A stretch of 64,000 nt of DNA from Euzebya rosea. GTDB taxonomy: Bacteria; Actinomycetota; Nitriliruptoria; Euzebyales; Euzebyaceae. The DNA lies in assembly GCF_003073135.1 (NCBI RefSeq), contig NZ_PGDQ01000003.1, forward strand, positions 1 through 64,000. The letters run 5' to 3'. Below are positions 1-9,029 of the stretch, piece by piece; the first letter of the stretch is position 1, and each line of letters starts with the position of its first letter. The notes below the pieces were generated by a model, which did not search any database, was not told where the DNA came from, and saw only the letters and a program-made list of their open reading frames with translations. A program made the translations under genes and the position numbers.

Positions 1-3000
1 CTGGTGGGTGCCCTCGGTGAGTGCGTTGGCCTGGTCGTTGGTGACGTTCATCACCGGCTTGTTCTTCCACGCCGTGAGGCACAGGTAGGTGCCGCCGTTG
101 GGGATCCAGTGGCGGACCGAGTTGTCGTCCACGTAGTGGGTGGTGCCGTCGGGTTGGCGGATGACGTGGCCGCGGGCAGCGGTGACCACGCAGGAGGCCG
201 CAGCCCCTTCGGCAAGCTGGTCCGCCTGTGCCGACGTCAGCTGCACGACGTCCTTTCCTTTCCAGGCGGTCAGGCACAGGTAGGTGCCGCCGTCGGGGAT
301 GTGATGACGGACGTTGGACTCGTCGACGTACCACGAGCGGCCGTCGGGCACCCGGATGACCCGATCACGCATGTCGGGCATGTCCTGCTCGGCAAGGGCG
401 TGACGGAAGATCTCGTAGGGGCCGAGCAGCGTGCCCGACACCTCGTGGGAAAGCTCGACCCGCCCGACGCGACCCGAAACCGACCCGAACGCCTCCAGCG
501 CCACCGTCGCGACGATGGCCGAGGGCGGGGGACTGTCGTAGCGCAGCGTCCACGGCATGCGGATACCCATGGCGACCTCGCCGCTGAGGATCCGACGGCT
601 GTCGAGCGGGCCGACGCCGATCAACAGCGCACCCTCGAGCTTCGCGAAGGGCCGGAACTGTGCCTGGCCGGACAGGTTGATGCCGTCGTGCACGCGGAAG
701 CCCGAGGTGTCGGACTCGTAGGCGACGCCGGTCAGCCCGATGCCGTCCAACCCTGCTCGGAATCCCACGACCCGCTCTGCCGAGGTGTACGTGATCCGCG
801 CCGAGGCGATCTCGGAGTGGCCCGACACGTCGGCGCCAACCACGATCGTCGGGACGAAGATGACGCCGAGGGCGAACGGTCCGAAGCTGATCGCGGTCCC
901 GACCGGCAGCTTCGGCAGGTCGATCCGGCCGTACTCCTGCTCGTAGCTCTGGCCCGAGCGCCCCGCGAACCGGGCGTCCATGCCGATCGACATCCGAACG
1001 CCGGTCTCGATGCTGGACTGGTCGGTGTTGATGTCGAAGAAGGGGTCGAAGGAGACGGCCATCGAGCCGTCGATGCGAATCTGGGCGTCGGTGCAGTTCT
1101 CCGGCTTGGCCGTCGAGCAGCCCAGGTCACCGAAGTCCACGACCCGCTCGGAGGCCCGTGCCGACCGCTGTGCCGGCGTGGAGCGGATGACGCCGTCCTC
1201 CAGCACATCACCGATCTCGGCCGCCTTGACCCCGAGGACGACCGTGTCCGTATTCGTCGTCACGGCGAGGACCTCGACAACCCAGCCGCCGGGCAGGACA
1301 TCTGGATCGGGCTCCAGCGCGACGAGGTTGCCGGCAGTGATGCCGGCGCTCCTGGTCGTGCGCTCCAGGACGACGGTGTCGGCCGTGGCCGACATCACGC
1401 GCGCCTCGCGTGACTCGAGGGCGACGACGTCACCAGCCACCCGTGGCGGCGGAGGGGTCGCCGCGGCAACGGCGGCCTCCAGGGTTGCGTTGCAGACCGA
1501 CGGGGCGTCGCCGACGGCGACGATCTCGGCAGGCAGGAGCCGTCCGAGCTCGTGCTGCACGGCTGGGTCCAGGGTCCCGCAGGTATCGACCAGAAGGATT
1601 GGACCATCGGTGACGCTTCCGGTTGCGACGGCCGTCGCCAGCTCGTCGTGGCCGACCAGGTAGGCAGCGGTGGTGAAGTCCCCACGGGCCGACAGGCCGA
1701 ACCCGAACTCGGAGATGGCCGCTGCAGTCGTCAAGCGGGTCGGGCCCCACAGCCGGGTGACGGGCGCCCAGTCGGCCAGATGCCCAACGACGCCGTCGGA
1801 CACCGCAGCTGAACCACCCAGGACCACGACCCGGCTGGGGGACAGGTCGTCAAGGGCATCGGCCACGACGTCAGGCACCGGGCCGGCCCCCGGGACCAAC
1901 AGCATCGGTCCACCCGCCATGGTTCCACCGACGACCGCGTCCGGTCGCTGCTCACCTGCAGCGACGTACACGAGGTCCGACCCGTCGGGGTGGGATGTCA
2001 GGGCGATGGTGGCTGCGGTGTCGTACCGGGAGGGGCCCCACAGCCGACTGCGGCTGCGGCCGCCGGCCAGGTCGACCAGCAGGGATTCGCAGATCGCGCT
2101 CGTGCCGCCGAGCGCCGTGACCTCTCCAGCGCCGAGGTCCTGCACCAGGTCGACCACGACGCGCGGAGGGGTTCCGCATGGCGGGACGAGCACGACGGGT
2201 CCGTCGGCGAGCGGAGCCGCGGCCAACGCGTCGGCCACCAGGTCCTCGCGAGCCAGGTACAGCCGGTCAGCCCCGTGGGGAAACGCACGGCGTGCCAGCA
2301 TCACCGAGGTGGCGACGTCGTCGCCGCCGTCGATTCGCGTGGCGCCAGCCGGGACGTCGACCGTCGGTGCCGGCCCAACGGGCGGCGGTTCCTCCGTGGG
2401 AGGCGGGGGTGGGTCCCCCGCGGACGGCGGTGGCGGTCCGGCATCCGCGGCCGGCAGGCTGGCGGGCCCGGCGTGTGCATCCAACCGCACCCGACCGGGT
2501 CGGTCCGGATGCTCGTCGTAGTACGCGGCGTCCCCGTCGGCCAGGTAGACGAACGCCGCAACCTCCATCGACGATGGCCCCCCGATGCAGCTCGACGGGA
2601 TCGTCGTGGTCACTGTCGTCCCGTTGATCGTGGCCGGCACCGTGCACACGAGGCTGTCGTTGCCGATCTCGTACAGCCGGGCGGCCAGTTCGCCGTCGAT
2701 CCGGTCGACGTTGACGACCCGAGCCATGCTGCTGGTGACCAACTCCCAGGCATGGGTACCCGTGTCGTGCACGAAGCCGGTACCCGACGCGGCGACCGTC
2801 GTCAGCGACAGGGCGATGCCGTCCGCCCCGAGGTCAGCACACCACCTCGTGATGTCGACGGTCGACGGTCCACCGGTGGACCCGTCGCCGAGGTCCTCAA
2901 CGTCCCCCTCCGCGTCGGTCAGGCATCCGCCGGTCTGATCGAAGGTCGTCGGTTCCGGCTCGGTGGCTGCCCCACCCGAGGAGGCTCGCGTCCACGGTCC

Positions 3001-3087
3001 GGCGTCGGCCAGCACAGCTGGTCCGACCGCCACCACCTGTAGCAGCGCACAGATCAGTACCCCGGCCCACAGCACCCTCGAGCTCAT
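1..3087 (-). CDS. Exported cell-wall-binding repeat 2 protein, partial (C-terminus beyond left edge)
   Basis: An open frame of 1,029 codons runs from ATG at 3087 down to position 1 without a stop, so the gene is cut by the window edge. Residues 1-28 form a signal peptide (MSSRVLWAGVLICALLQ...). A Pro-rich linker lies near 215-240. Three CW_binding_2 (PF04122-like) repeats follow at about 247-345, 346-440 and 445-545, recognised by WGPSRYDTAA and WGPTRLTTAA, VVLGGSAAVSD, and (P)ILLVD motifs. A beta-rich region of unknown function covers about 560-890. At 910-1029+ are two copies of a 65-residue repeat (VIRxPDG...YVD...VRHxIPxGGTYLCLTAWK). A GGGAAG-like ribosome site and a TAGCGT box (minus strand, 3119-3124) precede it. 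Likely anchored to the envelope; ligand unknown. Confidence 0.85.
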   Translation of the reverse strand, partial: MSSRVLWAGVLICALLQVVAVGPAVLADAGPWTRASSGGAATEPEPTTFDQTGGCLTDAEGDVEDLGDGSTGGPSTVDITRWCADLGADGIALSLTTVAASGTGFVHDTGTHAWELVTSSMARVVNVDRIDGELAARLYEIGNDSLVCTVPATINGTTVTTTIPSSCIGGPSSMEVAAFVYLADGDAAYYDEHPDRPGRVRLDAHAGPASLPAADAGPPPPSAGDPPPPPTEEPPPVGPAPTVDVPAGATRIDGGDDVATSVMLARRAFPHGADRLYLAREDLVADALAAAPLADGPVVLVPPCGTPPRVVVDLVQDLGAGEVTALGGTSAICESLLVDLAGGRSRSRLWGPSRYDTAATIALTSHPDGSDLVYVAAGEQRPDAVVGGTMAGGPMLLVPGAGPVPDVVADALDDLSPSRVVVLGGSAAVSDGVVGHLADWAPVTRLWGPTRLTTAAAISEFGFGLSARGDFTTAAYLVGHDELATAVATGSVTDGPILLVDTCGTLDPAVQHELGRLLPAEIVAVGDAPSVCNATLEAAVAAATPPPPRVAGDVVALESREARVMSATADTVVLERTTRSAGITAGNLVALEPDPDVLPGGWVVEVLAVTTNTDTVVLGVKAAEIGDVLEDGVIRSTPAQRSARASERVVDFGDLGCSTAKPENCTDAQIRIDGSMAVSFDPFFDINTDQSSIETGVRMSIGMDARFAGRSGQSYEQEYGRIDLPKLPVGTAISFGPFALGVIFVPTIVVGADVSGHSEIASARITYTSAERVVGFRAGLDGIGLTGVAYESDTSGFRVHDGINLSGQAQFRPFAKLEGALLIGVGPLDSRRILSGEVAMGIRMPWTLRYDSPPPSAIVATVALEAFGSVSGRVGRVELSHEVSGTLLGPYEIFRHALAEQDMPDMRDRVIRVPDGRSWYVDESNVRHHIPDGGTYLCLTAWKGKDVVQLTSAQADQLAEGAAASCVVTAARGHVIRQPDGTTHYVDDNSVRHWIPNGGTYLCLTAWKNKPVMNVTNDQANALTEGTHQ

Positions 3088-3316
3088 CGACTTCCCGTTC
3101 CCGCAGTAGGAAACGAGCACGCTAGCAACTGCGCTGTCGCCCGTCGACGACAACGGCATGGACGTCCCCGAGGACGTCGAGCAAGTGGCGCCCGAGTCAC
3201 CCTGCGCATCGTGAGGGGTGGGAGAGGACATCGTGCTCGCGTGTCGCTGCTCGGTCGCAGTCGACACGCCTCTGAGGTCGCCGAACCCGGTACCTCGGGG
3301 GTAGCCTGCTGCCCCC

Positions 3317-3373
3317 ATGCCCGAGTCCATCCTGCGCAGCGCCCGAGGTCCCGCCGATGCCCGGCATCGCTGA
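3317..3373 (+). other. Possible 18-codon leader ORF overlapping the WYL gene start
   Basis: TAGCCT (3302-3307) lies nine bases before ATG 3317, the same geometry as many starts in this window. The frame encodes MPESILRSARGPADARHR and stops at 3371-3373, overlapping the ATG at 3357 of the next gene in another frame. It could be a leaderless leader peptide, or chance. The rest of the 3088-3356 gap shows nothing else I recognise. Confidence 0.2.
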
Positions 3374-4238
3374 CCTGTCCGCGGACGAGGTCCGCGATGC
3401 CCTGCGGCTGCTCGGTGCCGAGGACGCCGCCATCGCCAGCGGCAACCGGCGTGCGCTGCGCGACCAGCTGGTCGCCCCGGGCCGCGTGACCGACCTGCTG
3501 GACCGTGCCCCCGACGGTGCGGCCGAGGCGTTCCGCCGGATCGCCGTCGACGGTGCCGCTTCGGTCGAGGACCTGCTGTCCCGTGGCTGGGCCGGCGTCG
3601 GTCGGCTGCCCGAACCGCTGGACTGGCTGCAGCGTCGCGCCATGATCATCGTCGGCCGCGAGGGGCTGGTGCACGCCACCGACGCCGCCCGCGAGGGGTT
3701 CGCCACGATGGTCCTCGACCTGCCCGAGGAACCACCGATCGACGACGCCCCGCTGATGGTCGAGGCCGCCCGGACCGTCGTGATCGCACCCAACGAGGGG
3801 GCGCTCGACCGGGCGACCGCCGTGCCCGGCGCCGCCCTCCGCGCCGTCTCGGCCACCGTCGCCGTCAGCGACCGCTCGCCCGCCGCCGTCCACGCGGCGC
3901 TGGAGTCCGCCGGCGCCACGGTCTCCGCCGCCACCGCCGACGCCCCGCAGGCCATGACCCTCGGCCTGCCCGGCACCGAGCAGGAAGCCGTCGGCCCTCG
4001 CGCCATCCGCCGGCTGCTCGAGCAGTCCCTGGAGGAACAGCGGCAGGTCCGGCTGGAGTACTTCGCGTCCTCACGCGGCGGACAGGCCACCGAACGGGTC
4101 GTCGACCCGTGGACCTTCGCCGACGACCTCCTCAAGGGCTACTGCCACCTGCGCGAGGGCGAGCGGACCTTCGCCGTCGACCGGATCGGCCGGGCGAGGC
4201 TGCTCAGCACCCACCGCACCCACGAGCCGGCCGAGTAG
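3357..4238 (+). CDS. WYL-domain protein (probable transcriptional regulator)
   Basis: 293 residues. The C-terminal part, about 218-285, has the WYL-type beta barrel signature: RQVRLEYFASSRG, then RVVDPWTF, then LKGYCHLREGERTFAVDRI. The N-terminal 200 residues are helical and Ala-rich, similar in style to the regions that precede WYL-like barrels in helicase-associated proteins, but no clear helix-turn-helix is visible. WYL domains bind ligands or nucleic acid in bacterial regulators. ATG 3357 was chosen because no in-frame start exists closer to the promoter; a Shine-Dalgarno-like GAGG lies upstream. The ABC transporter genes start 34 bp downstream, so it may control or be co-transcribed with them. 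The actual target is unknown. Confidence 0.65.
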   Translation: MPGIADLSADEVRDALRLLGAEDAAIASGNRRALRDQLVAPGRVTDLLDRAPDGAAEAFRRIAVDGAASVEDLLSRGWAGVGRLPEPLDWLQRRAMIIVGREGLVHATDAAREGFATMVLDLPEEPPIDDAPLMVEAARTVVIAPNEGALDRATAVPGAALRAVSATVAVSDRSPAAVHAALESAGATVSAATADAPQAMTLGLPGTEQEAVGPRAIRRLLEQSLEEQRQVRLEYFASSRGGQATERVVDPWTFADDLLKGYCHLREGERTFAVDRIGRARLLSTHRTHEPAE

Positions 4239-4272
4239 CGCCACCGCCGCCGTCCACAGGGGAGGGGAATCC

Positions 4273-5205
4273 ATGACCGACCGGGTGATCATCACCAGCG
4301 GCCTCACCAAGGACTACGGCGACGGCCACGGCGTCTTCGACCTCGACCTGCACGTCGACGCCGGCGAGGTCTTCGGCTACCTCGGGCCGAACGGCTCGGG
4401 CAAGTCCACCACCATCCGCATGCTGCTGGACCTGGTCCGCCCCACCCGGGGCACGGCCACCGTCCTCGGCCACGACCCGCGCCACGGCGATCCAGCCATC
4501 CGCCGGCGGATCGCCTACGTGCCGGGCGAGCTGAACCTCTGGTCGGGCTGGACGGCCCGCGAGATCGTTGGCTACCTGGCCGCCATGCGCGGCGGCGTCG
4601 ACCCCTCCCGCATCGCCGACGTCGCCGACCGGCTGGACCTGGACCTCGACCGTGAGGTCGGCAACCTCTCCAAGGGCAACAAGCAGAAGGTCGGCCTCGT
4701 CGCCGCCTTCGCCCCCCGCGTCGAGCTGCTGGTCCTCGACGAACCGACCAGCGGGCTGGATCCGCTGCTGCAGGTCGAGTTCGTGCGCCTCGTCCGCGAG
4801 GCCGCTGCCGATGGCACCTCCGTCCTGCTGTCCTCCCACGTGCTCAGCGAGGTCGAGCACGTCGCCGACCGGGTCGGCATCATCCGTCGCGGCCGGCTGG
4901 TCGACGTGCTCGGGGTGGCCGAGCTGAAGGCGCAGGCGAGCCGGACCCTGGAGGTCACGTTCGCCCACGACCCACCGCCGGGGCTGGCCGACCTCCCCGG
5001 GGTGTCCGTCCTCGTCACCGATGGCCGCGTCGGCCGGTACGAGGTGGCCGGCGGCGCCGGACCCGACGGACGGCCGTTCGTGGACACCTTCGTCAAGGCG
5101 CTGGCGGCCCACACCGTCACGGGGCTTCGTGGTGAGGACGCCGACCTCGAGGCCATCTTCCTGCGCTACTACGCCGACGAGCCCACCGGTGGGGTCGAGC
5201 GGTGA
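4273..5205 (+). CDS. ABC transporter ATP-binding protein
   Basis: 310 residues, the usual length for the ATPase of ABC-2 type exporters. Walker A GPNGSGKST is at 38-46, the signature LSKGNKQK at 132-139 (K in place of the usual Q/G after LS), Walker B LLVLDE at 152-157 and the switch histidine at 189. The long C-terminal part after about 225 is typical of drug/lipid exporter ATPases. The start is fixed by a strong GGGGAGGGGAA site upstream. Its stop overlaps the GTG of the permease gene by four bases (GTGA), so the two are translationally coupled. Substrate cannot be read from sequence. Confidence 0.92.
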   Translation: MTDRVIITSGLTKDYGDGHGVFDLDLHVDAGEVFGYLGPNGSGKSTTIRMLLDLVRPTRGTATVLGHDPRHGDPAIRRRIAYVPGELNLWSGWTAREIVGYLAAMRGGVDPSRIADVADRLDLDLDREVGNLSKGNKQKVGLVAAFAPRVELLVLDEPTSGLDPLLQVEFVRLVREAAADGTSVLLSSHVLSEVEHVADRVGIIRRGRLVDVLGVAELKAQASRTLEVTFAHDPPPGLADLPGVSVLVTDGRVGRYEVAGGAGPDGRPFVDTFVKALAAHTVTGLRGEDADLEAIFLRYYADEPTGGVER

Positions 5206-5996
5206 CGCCCGTCCTCGGCCGCACTCTCGCCCGCGAACGCCGGCCGATCCTCGGCTGGGTCGTCGGCGTCGCGCTCATCACCCTGATCACCGTCGCGTCG
5301 TGGCCCGGCATCGCGGAGTCCAGCGCCGACTTCGAGGAGATCCTCGCCAACCTGCCGGCCGCCCTGACGGCGTTCTTCGGCGAGGGGATCGCCAGCTTCT
5401 CCGCCGCCGCCATCGTCGGCTCGCGGCTGTACGGCACGATCGGCATGGCCCTGTTCATCGGCTACGCCGTCTCGCGCGGCGCCCGCGGCATCGCGGGGGA
5501 GGAGGGCGACGGCACCCTCGAGCTGCTGGTCACCCTGCCGGTCAGCCGCACCGCCGTCGCCGTCGACAAGGTCGTCGCCATGCTCCTGGGACTGTCGGGT
5601 CTGGTGGTGCTCGAGCTGGTGATGCTGCTGGTCGCCATGCCGCTGGTCGACCTGGACTTCGCCGTCGGCAACGTCCTGGCGGCCTCGGTCGGCGTGTACC
5701 TGCTCAGCGCCCTCTTCGGAGGGCTGGCCTTCGCAGTCGGCGCCGCGACGGGCAGTCGGGGCGCCGCGGTCGGCATCGCGGGAGGGCTGGCCGGCGGGCT
5801 GTTCCTCCTGACCGGGTTCGCCTCCCTCGTCGACTGGCTCGAGCCGCTGTCGGCCATCAGCCCCTTCTCCGCCTACGACGGAACCGTCGTGCTGTCGGAG
5901 GGGCTGGGGGCCGGCACGCCGCTCGTGTTCGCCGCCCTCGTGGTGCTGCTGGTCGCGGTCGGCGTGGCCGCCTTCGACCGGCGGGACCTGTCCTGA
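5202..5996 (+). CDS. ABC-2 type transporter permease
   Basis: 264 residues with about six hydrophobic segments, the first at roughly 10-32, others near 72-95, 120-150, 155-180, 185-210 and 238-258. It begins on a GTG overlapping the stop of the ATPase gene. The internal segment with RGARGIAGEEGDGTLELLVTLPVSR is the cytoplasmic loop that ABC-2 permeases use to touch the ATPase coupling groove (the 'EeregTle.ll.tpvsR' pattern). Together with the upstream ATPase it would form an exporter of a hydrophobic compound, antibiotic or lipid. Substrate unknown. Confidence 0.88.
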   Translation: MTPVLGRTLARERRPILGWVVGVALITLITVASWPGIAESSADFEEILANLPAALTAFFGEGIASFSAAAIVGSRLYGTIGMALFIGYAVSRGARGIAGEEGDGTLELLVTLPVSRTAVAVDKVVAMLLGLSGLVVLELVMLLVAMPLVDLDFAVGNVLAASVGVYLLSALFGGLAFAVGAATGSRGAAVGIAGGLAGGLFLLTGFASLVDWLEPLSAISPFSAYDGTVVLSEGLGAGTPLVFAALVVLLVAVGVAAFDRRDLS

Positions 5997-6039
5997 CGGG
6001 GCCCCCACGGATGTCGCACCTCGATGCGATGATCGCGCC

Positions 6040-6861
6040 GTGACCGACGACCACGCTGCCGCACACCCCGACACCGACCACCCCGACGACCGCCCCTCTC
6101 GGGCACTCCTGGCCCGCCGGGTGGTCGGCTTCGACGACGCGTTGCACAAGCGGATGGCCTCCTCGACCGAGCGGCTGCCGTTCGGCTCGGTCCGCCTGAC
6201 CCCGGACCTGCCCCTGGTCTACTCCCTCAGCGGCATGCACATCGACCGTCCCGTCGCGCTGCCCGAGCTTCGCGCCGCGGTCGACCGCTGGATGGGCGAC
6301 CTGCCCAACCAGAGCCTGTGGACGACCCGCGCGGAGGTGGCCTGGTCCCTGGGCGGGGTCATGGCCGAGGACGGCTGGACGCTCAGCCGGGTCGTGTTCA
6401 TGGTCCACGATCGGACCACCGCCCCGAACGTCTCCCCCGTTGGGTTCCGCACCGTCGACGCGGCGGAGTACGCCGTCTTCACCCGCCCGTTCGTGCTGGA
6501 GGAGGAGTGGGGCAGCCCTCCGGTCGCCGAGGAGATGGTCCGTCGCGACGCACGCCTGGAGGCCCGCATGGACGCGAGGTTCGTGCTGGCCCCCGACGCC
6601 GACGCGGGCTGTCACGTCTACCGGCACGGCACCATCGCCCAGATCGAGGCCGTCGGGGTGTTGACGGAGTCACGCGGCCGCGGGCTCGGCGAGGGCCTGA
6701 TGGCCGCAGCCATGCGCGAGTGCGCGGACGCCGAGACGCTGTTCCTGATCGCCGACGCCGACGGCTGGCCGCAGCACTGGTACGGGAGGCTGGGGTTCCT
6801 GAAGGTCGCTGCCGGGTGGGAATGGAACCGAAAGCGCGAGTCAGCCGACCAGCACGCCTGA
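6040..6861 (+). CDS. GNAT-family N-acetyltransferase
   Basis: 273 residues, GTG start. The C-terminal half carries the acetyl-CoA motif A, GVLTESRGRGLGEGLM at about 207-222 (RxxG-x-G/A form), and the final GNAT strand-helix HWYGRLGFLKV near 247. The N-terminal half (1-130) is a diverged GNAT-like or substrate-binding region with Asp/His-rich start. No strong -10 or ribosome site is obvious. The acceptor substrate is unknown. It lies just after the ABC permease with a 43-bp gap and in the same direction. Confidence 0.75.
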   Translation: MTDDHAAAHPDTDHPDDRPSRALLARRVVGFDDALHKRMASSTERLPFGSVRLTPDLPLVYSLSGMHIDRPVALPELRAAVDRWMGDLPNQSLWTTRAEVAWSLGGVMAEDGWTLSRVVFMVHDRTTAPNVSPVGFRTVDAAEYAVFTRPFVLEEEWGSPPVAEEMVRRDARLEARMDARFVLAPDADAGCHVYRHGTIAQIEAVGVLTESRGRGLGEGLMAAAMRECADAETLFLIADADGWPQHWYGRLGFLKVAAGWEWNRKRESADQHA

Positions 6862-6869
6862 GCCGACGG

Positions 6870-7385
6870 TCAGGGGCGGGGGCCACCCTCGACGGGGCCG
6901 AGCAGCGTGGCGTGCTTGACCTTGAACCGGTGGATGGCACCCAGCCGCTGCAGCGCCGGGCCGGCCGGCTCGACCTCGCCGTCGTCGTGCACGGCCCGCA
7001 ACGACCAGCCGGGCAGGACGATCGTCTCGCCCTCGTGGGGGACCAGCCGCAGGGTCGGCGTGCCACCGGCCTGCTGCAGGACCACACCCTTCAGCGCCTC
7101 GTGGGGCAGGTCGATCCGTCCCGACAGCCGCCGGACGTGCACCCCCTCGTCGTCCACCGTGACCGACGTCACCAGCCAGCGGAGGCCGACGCGCAGCAGC
7201 AGGAGCCCGACCAGAAGGCCGACCCCCGTCCACACCATCCCGAACGGCGAGGTCAACGGCGTGATCTCGTTGCCGCCGAGGGCCGCCAGCCGTCGGGACA
7301 GCCCGATCCCGGCCACGACGACGGTCACGGCGCCGACCAGCAGCAGGCCGATCGACACCACCCGGGGGATGAACAGACGCGTCAC
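6870..7385 (-). CDS. Small membrane protein with PH-like domain
   Basis: 171 residues, GTG start at 7385. Two hydrophobic segments lie at about 8-30 and 48-66, followed by a soluble beta-rich domain at 68-165 (VTSVTVDDEGVHVRRL, IDLPHEALKGVVLQQ), the style of bacterial PH-like (bPH/YdbT-like) domains next to membrane segments. Function is unknown. The GTG sits eight bases after TACCGT on the minus strand (7394-7399), so the mRNA is probably leaderless. It is divergent from ffh with only 36 bp between the two starts. Confidence 0.6.
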   Translation of the reverse strand: MTRLFIPRVVSIGLLLVGAVTVVVAGIGLSRRLAALGGNEITPLTSPFGMVWTGVGLLVGLLLLRVGLRWLVTSVTVDDEGVHVRRLSGRIDLPHEALKGVVLQQAGGTPTLRLVPHEGETIVLPGWSLRAVHDDGEVEPAGPALQRLGAIHRFKVKHATLLGPVEGGPRP

Positions 7386-7393
7386 AGCCGCCC

Positions 7394-7411
7394 ACGGTAG
7401 ACCGCTACACT
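7394..7411. promoter_or_regulatory. Back-to-back leaderless promoters (PH-like gene and ffh)
   Basis: In a 36-bp gap, TACCGT on the minus strand (7394-7399) stands eight bases before the GTG at 7385, and TACACT on the plus strand (7406-7411) stands ten bases before the ffh ATG at 7422. The two -10 boxes are only six bases apart, so the two polymerases would compete for the same DNA. Confidence 0.5.
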
Positions 7412-7421
7412 CGTCGATCCC

Positions 7422-8951
7422 ATGTTCAACGCACTTCAGGAACGACTCGACGCCGTCTTCGACCGGTTCCGGGGGTCCAAGACCCTGTCGGAGGAGCAGG
7501 TCGGCGAGGGCCTGCGCGAGATCCGCCTTGCCCTACTCGAGGCCGACGTCAACTTCAAGGTCGTCAAGACCTTCGTCGGCCGCATCCGCGAACGCGCCGT
7601 GGGCGCCGAGGTCTCCGAGGCGCTGAACCCCGGGCAGCAGATCATCAAGATCGTCAACGAGGAGCTCGTGACGATCCTGGGCGAGCAGTCCGCGCCCCTC
7701 GACCTGGGCTCGGCGTCGCCAGCGGTGGTCATGATGGCCGGCCTCCAGGGTGCCGGCAAGACGACCGCGTCGGGCAAGCTGGCCAAGTACCTGAAGGCCA
7801 AGGGCCGCCAGCCCCTCCTCGTCGCCTGCGACCTCCAGCGTCCCGCGGCCGTCAAGCAGCTCAAGGTGCTGGGCGAGCGCATCGACGTGCCCGTCTACGC
7901 CCCCAAGCTGGAGGGCGACCCCGTCGAGGTGGCCCAGAACGCCATCGCCGAGGCCAAGCGCCTCAACTGCGGCGTGGTCATCGTCGACACGGCCGGCCGG
8001 ACCAACGTCGACGAGGAGATGATGCAGCAGGCGGCCGACATCAAGGCCGCGGTCAACCCGATCGAGACCCTGTTCGTCATCGACGCGATGATCGGCCAGG
8101 AGGCCGTCAACGTCGCCAAGGCCTTCCAGGAGGCCGTCGACTTCACCGGCGTCATCCTGTCCAAGCTGGACGGCGACGCCCGCGGTGGTGCCGCGCTGTC
8201 GGTGGCCGAGGTCACCGGCCGGCCCATCAAGTTCGCCTCGGTGGGGGAGAAGCTCGACGAGTTCGAGGCCTTCCACCCCGACCGCATGGCGGGCCGCATC
8301 CTCGGCATGGGTGACGTGCTGACCCTCATCGAGAAGGCCGAGGAGGTCTACGAGGAGGGGCAGCGCGAGGAGCAGGCCGAGAAGCTGATCAAGGGTGAGT
8401 TCACCCTCGAGGACTTCCTCAACCAGCTGCAGTCGGTCAAGCAGATGGGGCCCATCGGCAAGCTGCTGGAGATGATCCCCGGCATGGGCAAGGCCATGAA
8501 GGAGGCCCAGGCCGAGGTCGACGAGGACGACCTGAAGCGCATCGAGGCCATCATCCAGTCGATGACCCTCGAGGAACGGCGCAACCCCAAGATCCTCAAC
8601 GGCAAGCGGAAGAAGCGCGTCGCCAAGGGGTGTGGCCGGTCGTCCCAGGAGATCAACGAGCTGCTGCGCTCCTACGAGGAGATGCGCAAGATGATGAAGA
8701 ACCTCGGGCCGATGCTCGGGGGCATGGGGATGGGCGGCGGCGGGGGCGGCATGCTCGGGCAGGCCAAGGCCGCCCGGCAGCTGCAGAAGGCCATGGCCGG
8801 CGGAGAGGGTGACCTCATGGAGCAGCTCGCCGCCATGAACGCCGGTGACCCGATGTCGGGCATGCCGGGCATGGGTGGCCCCAGCGGCGGCGGCGCCGGA
8901 CCTCGGAGGAACAAGAAGGTCCCGAAGCGCAAGAAGAAGAAGCGCCGGTAG
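7422..8951 (+). CDS. ffh: Signal recognition particle protein Ffh (SRP54)
   Basis: 509 residues. The N domain occupies about 1-95, the G domain 96-300 with G1 GLQGAGKTT (107-115), DTAGR (189-193) and SKLDGDARGG (247-256), where S replaces the more usual T. The Met-rich M domain (about 325-460) binds 4.5S RNA and signal sequences. A Gly/Met-rich tail (LGGMGMGGGGGGML...) and a basic end (KKVPKRKKKKRR) follow; the length exceeds the typical ~450 because of this tail. Ffh directs nascent membrane and exported proteins to FtsY/SecYEG. Start supported by the promoter geometry at 7406. Confidence 0.97.
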   Translation: MFNALQERLDAVFDRFRGSKTLSEEQVGEGLREIRLALLEADVNFKVVKTFVGRIRERAVGAEVSEALNPGQQIIKIVNEELVTILGEQSAPLDLGSASPAVVMMAGLQGAGKTTASGKLAKYLKAKGRQPLLVACDLQRPAAVKQLKVLGERIDVPVYAPKLEGDPVEVAQNAIAEAKRLNCGVVIVDTAGRTNVDEEMMQQAADIKAAVNPIETLFVIDAMIGQEAVNVAKAFQEAVDFTGVILSKLDGDARGGAALSVAEVTGRPIKFASVGEKLDEFEAFHPDRMAGRILGMGDVLTLIEKAEEVYEEGQREEQAEKLIKGEFTLEDFLNQLQSVKQMGPIGKLLEMIPGMGKAMKEAQAEVDEDDLKRIEAIIQSMTLEERRNPKILNGKRKKRVAKGCGRSSQEINELLRSYEEMRKMMKNLGPMLGGMGMGGGGGGMLGQAKAARQLQKAMAGGEGDLMEQLAAMNAGDPMSGMPGMGGPSGGGAGPRRNKKVPKRKKKKRR

Positions 8952-9029
8952 CGCGCAGCGAGGACACGAGCGTCAGCGAGGCTCGTAGCGGAGCGCTGGG
9001 GGCCTGAGGGTTGCGGAGCAACTCTCAGG
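8950..9029 (+). terminator. Nested hairpins downstream of ffh
   Basis: Immediately after ffh, AGCGC (8950-8954) pairs with GCGCT (8993-8997) around an inner stem ACGAGC/GCTCGT (8966-8971 with 8981-8986). A second hairpin pairs CCTGAGGGTTGC (9003-9014) with GCAACTCTCAGG (9018-9029), twelve pairs with one G-U. No T tract follows. It may end ffh transcription or form the start of a structured leader for the gene at 9215. The rest of the gap up to 9214 holds nothing I recognise. Confidence 0.45.

Noticed and set aside
4-1413. Plus-strand 469-codon open frame at the left edge
   Set aside because: Antisense to the signal-peptide and CW_binding_2-containing minus-strand gene; composition unlike a protein.
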